A stretch of DNA of 64,000 nt from NCBI GenBank assembly GCA_003550325.1, contig QKWP01000138.1, forward strand, positions 1 to 64,000, given 5' to 3'. The notes beneath the pieces were generated by a model. The model saw nothing but the letters and a program-made list of their open reading frames with translations. It searched no databases and was not told the origin of the DNA. How positions within the stretch are numbered: position 1 is the stretch's first letter; every line of letters begins with the position of its first letter. This stretch comes from Gigaspora rosea. Its lineage: Eukaryota; Glomeromycota; Glomeromycetes; Diversisporales; Gigasporaceae. Made by a program: the position numbers and the translations under genes. Shown here one piece after another: positions 35,579 through 46,444 of the stretch.

Positions 35579-36344
35579 TATATAAAAAAAACATATGAAA
35601 TTCCATATTGGTTTATTATAAGATCTGCAAATTTTTTTATCTCTTTAGAGATGGACCCTTTAATTAACTTTGTAAATACGAACATTATATTTAAAATCAG
35701 TTAAAAAGATATTTTGTTACTTTTAACCATTTAATATTCGAAAATTTGATTAAATAATATAATTATAATTGGGCACACCAAATATTCAATCTTGTACTGA
35801 TTCAAGACAAAAACTGTCTTAATATATAGAAATATTAAAGTAAATTAACAAAACGATTAGATGTTACTTGCATAGAACAAAAAATTTATTAATATAATAT
35901 TTTTAGCATTTACTTGTCTATCAAATATATAAAAATTTATAATTCTAATATATTTAATTAAAAATAAAGTATACTACTAGTATCAGGTTATTTTTAAGTT
36001 AAAATCAAAAAAAAATTTTAATCGGTAAAATGTTATAGATAAAAGTTTTATACGTATTTTATAAGCACCATAAAATTATATACGTATATAAAAAAAAACC
36101 TGCTATGGAGCAAGAAGCCTATACTCAACATGTTTCAATTTTTAAAACACTAATTTTTTGTGCAAGAGGTTTTTTAAAAAACTGACCAGTAACTTTATAG
36201 AGCAATATTAGTTCTATAAGTTTGTCAAATATTTTTTTGAAAAACCTTCTCTATAAAAAGTTGATGCATTTAAAGATTACTATTGTTTTATATATAATTA
36301 CTATGTGTTTCAATTTTAACTAACTTTAAAGTGCTATACTTTTT
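35579..36344. other. Gene-free stretch
   Basis: AT-rich. The words TTTTTATAGAG...AAAGTTGATGCATTT at 36240-36270 recur at 37160-37185, just on the other side of the SINE insertion, so this flank and the next one are parts of an older repeat. Confidence 0.45.
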
Positions 36345-36360
36345 ATAAAGGCAATATTTT

Positions 36361-37074
36361 GGGTGTGGCGACTTAGAGAAGTTGCCAAGTTGTCATCCCC
36401 CAAGCGGCAGGTCAAGAGTTCAAATCCCACTGGTGACGATAATGAAAAAGAGACCTATGTTCGGTAACTGTGGCTCAGATTGGTTGGGTATGAAACCTGT
36501 AACCTTGGTCCTATCATCGTGAATGAGAGCTTTCGGGCGCAATGATGTTTGTTACACCGCAAATCCAGGGAACCAGAAAAACAGAAACCCGTTTGGCAAG
36601 TTCTGAGTAAGGAGGTAGAGAAAATCTAATGGTGCTACCAAAATAAGATTGTACTGGGTCAGAATGAACTTTTAAGAGTAATGTAGTTAACGATATGGCC
36701 TTGGCACAAGTTACTGAAGACCACAACAGTTATATAATATGGGACATATTCTTGTAAATGGCTGGCAATTCTACGAGGATAAAGTAGCCCTAAGGTCAGT
36801 GGTTATTGAAAATAACCCTAGAAAAGCCATAATATATACTGGCTTATAGGTAAGATAGTAATAGGAGAAGCATGGGTCAGAGAGTTTAAATAGGCAGGTC
36901 CCGTAGTTGGTCTGCAGGTATGACAGCTAGTGTAGAACCTTCGGGCGGACTACTTAAATCAGGCACCAAAAGTGCATGTGTGGCTAGTTGTACACTCATT
37001 CATGTAACAAATATTACAAATATTCAATAAAACCGTCGGCCAAAGTAAATGGCTATTAAAAAAAAAAAAATAAA
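36361..37074 (+). mobile_element. Full-length long SINE-like retroelement with 16-bp target duplication
   Basis: The 16-bp direct repeat ATAAAGGCAATATTTT borders it exactly (36345-36360, 37075-37090). The 5' end has a tRNA-like polymerase III promoter: an A-box-like TGGCGACTTAG at 36366 and a B-box-like GAGTTCAAATCCC at 36417-36429. The 3' end is an A-tail (37058-37074). A central to 3' domain (36880-37010) is conserved with the fragment at 1-345. The length (about 0.7 kb) is large for a SINE, and no protein is encoded; the minus-strand 70-codon frame is a shadow. It must have used a LINE reverse transcriptase in trans. Confidence 0.88.
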
Positions 37075-37261
37075 ATAAAGGCAATATTTTAAAATCTGAC
37101 TAGTAACTTTGTTTATTATGATAAGCTCTACAAATTTGCCAAATATTTTTTAAAAATATTGTCTCTACAAAAAGTTGATGCATTTTAAAGTTATACTATT
37201 TTATTGTCTAGTATAGGCTTTTTGCACCATAGCAGGAAAAAAAAATTAGTAAAATTAAAAT

Positions 37262-37500
37262 TTAGAATGGTAAGTCTTCAGTAAACCAAGATTTTAAACA
37301 CAAAACAGCCCAAACAGTTTCATTATCAAGAGAATTTCATGATTTAGTAACTGTTAATCCAGCTAAACTAAATAGTTGTTCACATTGAACACTAGTAGAC
37401 ATAATAGCTAGATAATCTTGTATTTGCATATAGGCATTGTTTGGAACACGAGTTTGAGGCAAGCTAATAGTTAATTTAGTTGAATGCAAATTATAATTTT
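37262..37500 (-). pseudogene. hAT transposase C-terminal dimerisation domain relic
   Basis: On the minus strand the frame reads HSTKLTISLPQTRVPNNAYM, then QIQDYLAIMSTSVQCEQLFS, LAGLTVTKS, stop, NSLDNETVWAVLCLKSWFTE and DLPF. This is the hAT C-terminal dimerisation domain (Pfam PF05699), with the signature YLAI.STS..CEQLFS.AG and ALLCLKSW. The stop replaces the Arg usually found in TKxRNxL. Upstream text toward 37580 (HYFGIQV...KLMINLAENF) may continue the gene but includes stops. An inverted copy of a 60-bp piece (37427-37490 against 37519-37580) complicates the reading. It lies inside the putative giant hAT element and is the best candidate for its lost transposase. It belongs to a different subtype from the BED/DUF659 relic at 16.5 kb. 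Confidence 0.82.
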
Positions 37501-38909
37501 TATCATTAAAAATTCTCAGCTAAATTAATCATTAACTTGTCTCAAACTTGTATTCCAAAATAATGCTCATAGGCACTATTTCGCACAAATACAGTGCAAA
37601 TTGTAAATCAACTGATCACACCATTGCTATCATTAATAAATTTCTCTATTTAGCACTTAGAAAAAATTGTTAGTGCTTGGTGCTACTTTGAATTACTTTT
37701 CTGGGGAAATTTTTGTTGGATTGACAACATTTTTGGTAATTGATTTTCTTTTAAATATCTTTTTTTGGAAATTTTTGGTTTCACAAATTTTAACCAATTG
37801 TAGGTGATACAATATCTCTTTCTCTAGCCTTGATCAAGAGCAGAGCATTGTGCTGCTTAAGCGCAAGCGCAAGTGCAAGCTCAAGTGCGCTCAAATTTTT
37901 TCACTTATCGAACGAAGGTTTTATATAATAAAAAAATTACAAATGATGATTTAAAAAGTAAATTCGTGATACTGAAATTGCATAAATGAAAAAATCCTTC
38001 ATTACCAAAACAGAAAACAATCGCTTTACCTTATCGGGTAGAAAATTGATACGATAATTGAGGTATGGACTAAAATGTAATCAATTCATGTGTGCTATTT
38101 TTGATAAACACTATTAATATTTTTTTAAATTTGGACTATGAAATTCCTGAATAAAGAAAAAAGTAAAATCATTGTTAAACTAAAAATTAATATCAAAAAT
38201 CCATAATTAAGGGGTTTCAGAATTAAAAATTTGTAAATCATCCTCATAATAAAGCAGAGTTAGGGGATAACGGTGCTAAATAATCCTTTTTCATGATGGT
38301 ACTGATTATTATATTGGTAACAGAATAGCTTTTTGCTCTGCGATGCACTTATATAATATTCATTCAAATGTGTGCATATTATAAAAATACTAAGTATATT
38401 TATACATTTATATGTCCTGTATTCCATTTTTTCTCAAGAATTTTATTTTAAAACTTTATTTATTCAAGGTCAACAGATCGAAAAGGGAGCTAAGCAAGAA
38501 GGCCCCAAAGAAAAAACCAGTTCAATTACCATCCAAATTGAGGAAGGCACAGGGGGAAAATAAGTGATTAATCAACTGTCTAATAGAGACATTTTACATG
38601 AAACTAAATATAACAAAAAAATTCCAGAAGTTAAGGCAGCTCCAGTAAGAATACAAATTCACACCCGATCTACTCTATCAGTATCCCATCCCACTGAATC
38701 CTGCCATTTTGCAACCATGCGTGTACATAGCCAGCCTGTGTTATACAGATGGGAAACCACCAGCTAATCTTAAACATCAATCTTAAGCAGCAATAGCTTG
38801 ACTGCAAAACTCCTGGTTGACAGCTGGCCTGTGTATGCAGGTGGGAAGCCACTGGCTGACCACAAATAGCTAGATCAATTATACATCGAATGCACTAATA
38901 TATACTATA
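37501..38909. other. Degenerate stretch, no intact gene
   Basis: May hold further decayed transposase text on the minus strand up to about 37850, but frequent stops prevent assignment. 37858-37895 is an AGCGCAAGCGCAAGTGC-type tandem. 38690-38870 shares AGCCAGCCTG and GGGAARCCACYRGCTRA words internally and with 14070-14110. The small plus frames at 38372-38767 have no recognisable domain. Confidence 0.45.
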
Positions 38910-39420
38910 TGGGCCCTCAAAAGTAGAAACCAAGGAATTTAACTATTTTTTTAAAATTGACCTGTTTGATTAATTAGGTGTAAAATTTTAGGCCCAATTT
39001 TTTTTACTTAATAATGAAAGTCTGATCACTTAATAAATTTTTGCGATACAACGGTTAAAAGCTTTTGACGCTATAATCTAAAAATAGATTTACTGAGATT
39101 TACCGAGATTTACCGATAGTAATACGGAATCTAAAGANTTTTTTACTTAATAATGAAAGTCTGATCACTTAATAAATTTTTGCGATACAACGGTTAAAAG
39201 CTTTTGACGCTATAATCTAAAAATAGATTTACTGAGATTTACCGAGATTTACCGATAGTAATACGGAATCTAAAGATCTAATAATCCTGTTTAAACAGGT
39301 TTGTTAATCATGAATAACCTAATTTTAGATTGTTTTGATTTTGTGTAACAAAATAGTTTTGCCGATTTTCTCAAAACCCGTGATCGGCCAAATTCCTTGG
39401 TTTCTACTTTTGAGGGCCCA
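38910..39420. mobile_element. TGGGCCCTCAAAAGTAG MITE, TA target, with internal duplication
   Basis: Starts TGGGCCCTCAAAAGTAGAAA, ends TTTCTACTTTTGAGGGCCCA, with TA on both sides (38908-38909, 39421-39422). A related copy at 52302-52606 lacks the 138-bp direct duplication seen here (39000-39137 and 39139-39276). The two units are identical and separated by a single N, so that duplication is likely an assembly artefact. The 119-codon minus frame at its right edge is not a gene. Confidence 0.88.
39138..39138. other. Single N between identical 138-bp copies
   Basis: Sequence on the two sides of the N repeats without any difference for 138 bp, the pattern expected when two contigs that actually overlap are joined with a placeholder. 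Confidence 0.75.
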
Positions 39421-39699
39421 TATATCGTGCTGAAACAAGTTAATGACTCCTGCATGATATCCGTAGATATAGTTATAAAAAAACAATTTGGCCTAACTAG
39501 TTCGTTTCTGGTATATCCCTGATTAGTTATCTTTTTGATCTGTTGACTTCTGTCAACTGACAAAAAAAAAGATCTGTAACAGAATTTTTTATAGTAAATC
39601 ATAATAATTTCAAAGCAAATTAACTTATCCCAAGACATGATTTTAATCATTTGGATGATTAAATTATCATATTTTTGTAATCAATCTAGAATTATGATA

Positions 39700-41030
39700 A
39701 ACCGCTAGTGTGAGTATGAAGTTTAATTCTTTTTACTTTAATGATGGTTTTCAAGAGAATGTTTGTAATTAACCGTATTATTTATTCACTAAATAAATTA
39801 CCAGGGTGAGTATGAAGTTTAATTCTTTTCACTTTAACGATTGTGTTTCAGAAAATGTATTATTAGCTATTTATTCAATAAATTACCAGAATGAATATGA
39901 AGTTTAATTCTGTTCACGTTAACAATTGTGTTTCAGAACAATATATGATTAACTGTAATCATTTAATCATTTAATAAAATTACCAGGATGAGTATTATGT
40001 TTAATTCGGTTCACTTTAATGATTTTGTTTCAGTAAATTATCAGGGTAAGTATGAAGTTTAATTCTGTTCATTTTGATAATTGTGATTCAAGATAATGGA
40101 TGATTAGCCATAATTTATTAATTATTTAATAAATTACGAGGGTGAGTATGAAGTATAATTCTTTCTACTTTAATGATGTGTTTCAAGAGATTGTATATAC
40201 AATTAACCATAATCATTTAATTGCCCAATAAATTTCTAGCATGAGTATGAAGCTTAATTCTATCCATTTTAATTATTATGTTTCAAGAAAATGTATAATT
40301 AATCAGAATCATTTAATTGTTCAATAAATTACTAGGATGAGTATTAACGATTTTGAGAATAATTCATTAATTATCAATTACTAGTGTGAGTATGAAGTTT
40401 AATTCTGTTCACTTTAACGATCATTTAGCAAGACAATGTATAATTAACTGTAGTCATTTTTTCATTAAATAAAATCATTAGCATAGGTATAAAGCTTAAT
40501 TTTGTTCACTTTAATGATTGTGTTTCAAGACAATGTACGATTACTGTAATTGTTTAGTCATTCAATAAATTATTAGATGAGTATTAAGTTTAATTCTGTT
40601 CACTTAAACGTATTGCATTTCAAAAAAATATATGATTAACTATAATCATTTATCATAGGTTGCAAATTTGCAGATTTCTGCATACCCATACAATCACCTA
40701 ATTGTTGTCAGATTGTGTAATTGAAAAGATTGTAAAGATTGTAAAATGTGTTTTTTGGCCATACCTATGCTTAATAAAAATTATTGCAGAATCACACAAC
40801 TGGACAACAATTAGGTAATTGTTCAAGTGATTGTAGTAATTGTATGAGTGTGCATCGATCTACAAATTTGATTAAAAAAATATCAGTTTGCAAACTGTGA
40901 TAATTGTTCAATAATTACTAGCCTGAGTAAGAAGTTTAATTCTTTTCACTTTAACAATTAACAATGTATAATTAATCACAATCATTTAATTGTTTAATAA
41001 ATTACTATACATTAATTTAAATTAACTGAC
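39700..41030. repeat. Degenerate ~95-bp minisatellite, about a dozen copies
   Basis: The unit contains GAGTATGAAGTTTAATTCTG, TTCACTTTAACGATTGTGTT and AATCATTTAATTGTTCAATA. Unit starts are near 39709, 39807, 39888, 39987, 40048, 40144, 40240, 40336, 40384, 40482, 40576 and 40925. Divergence between units is substantial, so the array is old. One MITE interrupts it (40653-40900). Confidence 0.85.
40653..40900. mobile_element. 248-bp MITE, TCAYAGKTTGCAAA ends, TA target
   Basis: Ends TCATAGGTTGCAAATTTG and CAGTTTGCAAACTGTGA (inverted), with inverted inner words CCTAATTGTTGTC and GACAACAATTAGG; TA on both sides (40651-40652, 40901-40902). Removing it and one TA restores the minisatellite unit it interrupts, which confirms the boundaries. 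Confidence 0.92.
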
Positions 41031-41094
41031 AGTTTAATCCTTTAACCTCATGCCGGAGGTACAGGCTAATATGCTAATATTTTTTAAATTAAAA

Positions 41095-41450
41095 CATATT
41101 TATTATCAAATAAGTGATATAAAATCTTATTTAAATTAAAATTCAAATACACTTATTATTATATATACTGTATATCGGTTTATGCTCAATATGCCTAAAA
41201 TTTCAAATCGACAATGTCGAATTAAACAAATAAAGGTTTTAATTAAAATTCACAAATCTTATTTTGATAAAATAAAATGATGTATTTATTATCAAATAAG
41301 TAATATGCAAATCTTATTTATTTTTTAATTAAAATTTGAATATACTTATTTATAAATTATTTTATTGTTAATCGATTGCTTTTAATATCATTTTATGCTT
41401 AACATGTCTAAAATTTCACATTGACAACATTGAATTAAACAAATAAATAA
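41095..41450. repeat. Tandem duplication of about 190 bp
   Basis: TTTATTATCAAATAAGTRAT begins each copy (41097 and 41283), and each ends with CATTGAATTAAACAAATAAA-type text. The copies are diverged. Confidence 0.7.
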
Positions 41451-41689
41451 TCTTTTAAAAACAGCTATAATTAATACTCAATTTGGACTAATAAGGCTAT
41501 TATTAAATTTCTGGATAAAGTAATTTACAGACTATTGAAATTTATACAAACTATAGAACTGGATTAATATCTTACTATACATGAAAAAACAATTAAATCT
41601 AATAATTTTTTTCAAGTTCTTTTGCTTAATTAAGGTAATTTGCTTGAAAGTTCTCATTGGAGGCATATAAATATATAAGATAACTTAAG

Positions 41690-42200
41690 TAATGTTTGTT
41701 AAGCTATGTAAAAACAAAAAGGCTATGCAAAAGTTTAATAAGTTATATAAAAAATACTAAAAAATGCTTTAAGCGAAACTTTATTAAGTTATATAAAAAA
41801 TAATTTAAGCAAAGGTTTAGTAAGTAATCTAAAAAAATAATTTAATAAGTTATATAAAAGAATAATTTGAGCAAAGATTTAATTAGTAATTGAGCAAAGG
41901 TTTAGTAAGCAATTTTGAGCAAAATTAGTAAGTAATTTGAGCAAAGATTTAGTAAGCTATATAGAAAAATAACCTAATAAATAATTTGAGCAAAGGTTCA
42001 GCAAGGCTATATAAAAAAAACAATTTAAATGAGATTTAATAAGTAATTTGAGCAAAGGTTTGGCAATTAATTTCAGCAAATGATTAGTAAGCCAAAGTTC
42101 TGTAAGTAATTTGAACAAAGGTTCAGTATGTTATATAAAAAAACAACTTGAGCAAAGGTTTAATAAATAATTTGAGCAAAGGTTCAATATGTAACTTTTG
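41690..42200. repeat. Minisatellite AATTTGAGCAAAGGTTTAGTAAG
   Basis: About fifteen imperfect copies of a word built from TTTGAGCAAAGGTT and AGTAAGTTATATAAAAAAAT. Low-complexity, non-coding. Confidence 0.8.
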
Positions 42201-44800
42201 AATGAAATTTTTATTATTTCACTTTTATTATTATTAAACAATTTGATAAAAAATTTTTACTTATTTTGTCAAATAGGAGCCTCTAAACACTTCCATTTAA
42301 TATTATGATTTCAAATTTTCATCCACAAATAAGACTTTTTTAAACTTCTTTATTTCCAAAATTTGCTATTTAATTTAATTAAGAAACTCTTTATTTATAC
42401 CTGATTATCTTTATTGGTTCACAAAAAATTTATCAATACAAATATAACTAGGTTAATGCACAGCATAGTGTATCTGAAGCACAATAACACTAAGATCTAA
42501 TTTTATTTTTTGATGTGACACAAATCAAAACAATATGATGTATCAAAAAGGTAACTTTTTACATATGCGGACATTTTTAATATTACTATTATTGATACAT
42601 CAAAATGTAATTTATATATTACCTTACATAAACATATAAAGTCCTCCACTACACTCTGGGCAATTATAATTTTCTATAATTTTATATATACCATACTTGT
42701 ATATGCTACTGTATTAGTATTTATATTGTATGTCTAAATTGAATTTTTGTGGCTTCCAAATAAACTTATATTGCAACAAAATTTTAAACTAACACAGTTG
42801 GTTAGAAAATTCAAATTCAACTTAATATGCAAATTTAAAATTAACTTAAAATTAAGCAATTATTAGATTATTAAAACAGATAAAATTTAACTTAATGTTC
42901 ATATGGTAATTTTTAAAAATAATTGAATTACAAGGATATTTATTTTTATTGCATAATGCACTTGAAAATTTACTAAATTTCTCAATAGCAAATCTTTTAA
43001 TCAATGCCACAAACCCTTTATTATATATTATGTTAAAGAAATCTATTTTTATATACTATTAGAACTACTAAGGATTATTTGGCAAAACACAGTTAGCTTG
43101 CAAATTTTAAAATATTAACCATTGTAATCATGAAGTTAAACTATTATCTTTTTTGTTCATAAAAGCTAAATTAGTATAAACCTTCATATTTATAAGTTAT
43201 ATTAAGTCTTTTTTCATAAATAAATTATTTAAATTGATAAATAAAATCAAGATTTATAAAAAATAAATGATTATTAATTCTTATACCAATTGCAATTTTT
43301 TAAATAAAGATATTAGTCAATTAATAATTGACATAAGTTGAGAAATGATACGGCACATATATTGCATAGTTAGACCTCTATAAATGCAACCTCTATAAAT
43401 GCAATACCTCCCTAAATGTACATTTTTGTTTTGTCTATAAGATATTATTAGTGCTAAAATGCACATTATTTTTCTCACCTTACTTTAATTCTATTATAAA
43501 AATTTTAATTAGTAAAAAAAATACAAACAAACTAATAAAGTTATAAAGAATTTCTCAAAATTTAAAAAAAAACAAATAATGAAATCATTAAACTTTAATA
43601 GATAAATTTTTTTGAACAAACCTTAATTATTAAAATTTGCTATATACATTATACAACAAGAATATAATAATAATAATTTGAAATAAAAAATAAAAAGTGA
43701 GACTAAATATAAATTGACAATCTCAATTATGCTTCAAAACAAATAATTATCCTAAAAGAGATAATAAAAAAATAAAAACTTTATAAACAACACATACCGA
43801 TATGTACTAGCAGCTCATATGAAAAAAACAGTAAATACAAAAAAAATACAGTAAAATTCAGAATAATAAATAAATAAATAATAATTTTTGTTAAAAAATT
43901 TGACGAATAGAAATTTATATTTATTATTATAAGAAAACTAAATAAATAAAAAAGAATAATAAAAATAGAAATAATACTAGAAAAAGAGAAAAACAAAACC
44001 AAGCATCTTTAAACTTCAAGTATTAGCTTATTACCTTTAATAAAATCTTAGAACAGATAGCTTTAACTACAAAAAAATATTCTTCCTGCTTTATAATCAC
44101 TCCCATATAATCACACTAAATAAAAACTCTTTCTAATTAATCCTCTATTTGAGCCCAATTATGATTTAATATATATTAAGAAACCTCTATATGAGCACAC
44201 CTCTTTATAAGCACCTTTTACAATTTTGCTCTTTATCTGCATTTATAATAATTCTAATAACTAAAATGACATTTTGAGTAGGCAACTTCAGAACCAAAAA
44301 ACAAACCAAAAAATAATACAAATATACTATATTTGCAGCTTTACTACATTTCTTTATTACTGTTAAATATTAAATTACAAATTTCAAAATTAACAGATAT
44401 TAAGATATACCAACTACTTAAAACTAGAACACAACTCTAATATTACTAATTGAAAACTATTAAACCAATATTTATTATGCTTCAAAAGCGTAAAAGCTAT
44501 TACACAATAAAATTATCCTAAGTCTACTCTATACAACTAGCTTCTAAAAATTTAATTTAGACATTAAACATTTTGAGATAATAATACTATAGCAAATAAA
44601 CTAAAAAAAAAGCAAACTCCCTTCGCATGAGCAGGCGCATAACTTGTTTATTAACTTTAACAACAGCCCGTTTTCATTATACATTGAACGTGGTTTAATC
44701 TTGTTTAACAAACTAGGGGGTTTGTAATTGAATTTTAACAAAAAATTTATAGTTGTTTCAAAATGCGTATTATCATGATAATATTTAGTTTATTTACTAT
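42201..44800. other. Gene-free AT-rich stretch with half-MITEs
   Basis: Contains pogo-type half-ends ACCTCTATAAATGCAA (43374-43402) and AACCTCTATATGAGCACACC (44180) without clear partners. The 73-codon minus frame at 43781 is Phe/Ile/Leu-rich from AT composition alone. No gene. Confidence 0.45.
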
Positions 44801-45142
44801 TAGGACCGACGGTCCTTTCGGTCCGTCCTAAAAAGGACCGGACCGGCCCGGTCCCTGGACGGACCGAAGGACCGTCGGACCGGACCGGACCGATTAACAG
44901 CCCTAATATTAACTCACTACGACATATTACATATTATACTGTACCGTTCGTTCATAATTTATTTATCTATCATCGTAGTTGTTGATCACTCTTACAATCA
45001 TTTTGCATATGATTCATCACATGAGATATCATTTTTTGCTAGATCAATTTTTCTAATCAGAATTTGTCTCCATATCTATATCAAATAAGTTAAAAGTCGT
45101 CAGGTTATTCCTTGCCAAATTTCTAGTAATAATAAATGGGTG

Positions 45143-45500
45143 GCAATCATTTCACTGACAATCACTTCATAGACATACCATTTCGGTTTGGTAGATTTCA
45201 CCGACAGCTGTTTCATCGACAATTTACCTTTAGTCACGCTAACCATAAATTAAGCCAACCCTAACCCTAAATCGGGCCAAATTTGTCGACGAAATAGTTG
45301 TCGGACGAAATGGTTGTTGGCGAAATTGGTTTATACCTACCATTTCACTGACAAATTATTCACCGACAAGTTCATTTTACCGACAGTTTATTTCACCGAA
45401 GCTCATTTCACCGACAAAGTAATTGAAATTAACTGTCGATAAAATGAACTTGTTGATGAATAATTTGTCGATGTCCATAAAGTGATTGTCGATGAAACAA
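45143..45500. mobile_element. Foldback element with iterated TTTCACCGACAA arms
   Basis: The left arm TTTCACTGACAATCACTTCA is inverted at the right end (AAAGTGATTGTCGATGAAAC). Both arms iterate ATTTCACCGACAA-like words. The core carries AACCCTAACCCTAA (45257-45270), a telomere-type repeat. A diverged fragment of the same family lies at 54990-55110. Non-coding. Confidence 0.75.
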
Positions 45501-45810
45501 TACGGACACATAAAAATCATTTAGTTTTTATTCAAGTAATAAGCAATTTTTCATTTGAAATATTGCAAGTTAAATTTTATATGAATTTATTACCAAAATT
45601 AATTAACGAAAGTTTGTATTTTAGAATTGCAGCAAAAATAATGAAAATTTTTGAAAATCTAATAAATTAATATACATATTCAAAGAATCTTGTAATACAT
45701 ATGAAAAATATAAAATCAAGCATTTTCAGAGCCTCATGGGAATGACCGATATTGACTTTTTTTTGATAAATTAATATTATTTACATACTTTTAATTCTTT
45801 AATAGCAATC

Positions 45811-46288
45811 ATGAAATTAGTTTTTCTTTTTATCATCCTATCCGTAATCACTATACATAACATATGTGCATACCCTAATCCTAATAATAATCAATTGAAT
45901 ACCATAAATTTGGTAAAAAGAGTTAATGTTAATAAAAATGCACTTGATTATGTAAAACGTTTGATGCAAGGAGCTTTAAATAGATACTCTGAATCTAACC
46001 TCCAACATCTTAGTTCAATTTCCAATGCAGAAAACATTTCTAGCGATAAGTCATCTTCTGATATACCAGTTCCAAATGATATATCTGGGAACGGTCAAGG
46101 AATCATCTTCCAATTCAGCTTCCAATACACCAGATCCTAGCCAAGGCTCAACTTCCGATACGCAAACTTCTAGCCAAGACTCACCTTCTGATCCACCAGC
46201 TCTAGCTCCTATTGATACCGATCCACCAGCTCCTATTGATAAAGGCTCAAATACCACCACATTTACAAGATCTGAAGAATCTATATAA
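45811..46288 (+). CDS. Secreted protein with pro-peptide and Ser/Thr/Pro-rich tail (frame change inside)
   Basis: From ATG 45811: MKLVFLFIILSVITIHNICA is a clear signal peptide (Lys, then a long hydrophobic core, cleavage after ...ICA). The mature part starts YPNPNNNQLNTINLVKRVNV and NKNALDYVKRLMQGALNRYS. The pattern IxLVKR...NALDxVKRxxxxALNRY resembles the pro-peptide of fungal pepsin-type proteases, and a broken protease gene lies 2.6 kb downstream (48864-49746). The starting frame ends at 46140. The adjacent frame carries a much more protein-like tail, SSSNSASNTPDPSQGSTSD through SEESI (stop 46286-46288), rich in Ser, Thr and Pro. A one-base shift near 46085-46110 therefore probably separates one original frame of about 159 codons. 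Either it is a small secreted protein with a mucin-like tail and a sequence error, or it is the detached prepro part of the protease. The first part is convincing; the joined product is inference. Confidence 0.6.
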
Positions 46289-46320
46289 TTAAAACACAAA
46301 CGTCTGCAACAACGTGGCTT

Positions 46321-46444
46321 TGCCCTAATAATTGTACAACCTGGTCAACCATAAGTTTCCTCATGATTTTACAAGATTGACGCCCGGATAATTGTACAAT
46401 CTGGTCAACCATAAGTTTCCTCGTGATTTTACAAGATTGACGCC
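46321..46444. repeat. 60-bp tandem duplication in 3' flank
   Basis: Two copies, exactly 60 bp apart, of a unit containing ATAATTGTACAA and CTGGTCAACCATAAGTTTCC; they differ at a handful of positions. It lies just after the stop of the secreted-protein frame. Confidence 0.9.

Larger units (their letters stand above)
27979..44905. mobile_element. Putative 16.9-kb hAT-type giant element with 8-bp target duplication
   Basis: The left end TAGGGCTGTTAATTAGTCCG (27979) and the complement of the right end, TAGGGCTGTTAATCGGTCCG (44905), share 13 identical terminal bases. This is followed by related GGTCCGGTCC-rich subterminal arrays of about 100 bp (27990-28080; 44803-44890). The exact 8-bp sequence ATATTAAC lies directly outside both ends (27971-27978; 44906-44913). 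TAGGGCTG-type ends plus an 8-bp duplication are diagnostic of hAT transposons, and neither end has a closer partner. The interior contains a hAT C-terminal transposase relic on the minus strand (37262-37500), a complete SINE, several nested MITEs and minisatellites. Single ancestral insertion is inferred. The N at 39138 lies inside, so contiguity depends on the assembly. Confidence 0.6.

Noticed and set aside
36361-36440. tRNA gene
   Set aside because: A- and B-box-like motifs exist but no acceptor stem or full cloverleaf can be formed; it is the head of a SINE-like element.
36514-36726. 70-codon minus frame
   Set aside because: Lies inside the SINE-like element and is not preserved as a frame in the other copy.
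39700-41030. Regularly spaced repeats considered as a CRISPR array
   Set aside because: Units are ~95 bp, imperfect and contiguous without unique spacers; eukaryotic minisatellite.
43781-44002. 73-codon minus frame with apparent transmembrane character
   Set aside because: Hydrophobicity results from AT-rich codons; no conserved motif, no splice context.
28100-44800. Possibility that the giant insertion is a Starship-type element
   Set aside because: No tyrosine-recombinase (DUF3435) frame is visible near either end, and the 8-bp duplication and TAGGGCTG ends point to hAT instead.
46051-46299. 82-codon minus frame
   Set aside because: Shadow of the Ser/Thr/Pro-rich plus-strand tail.
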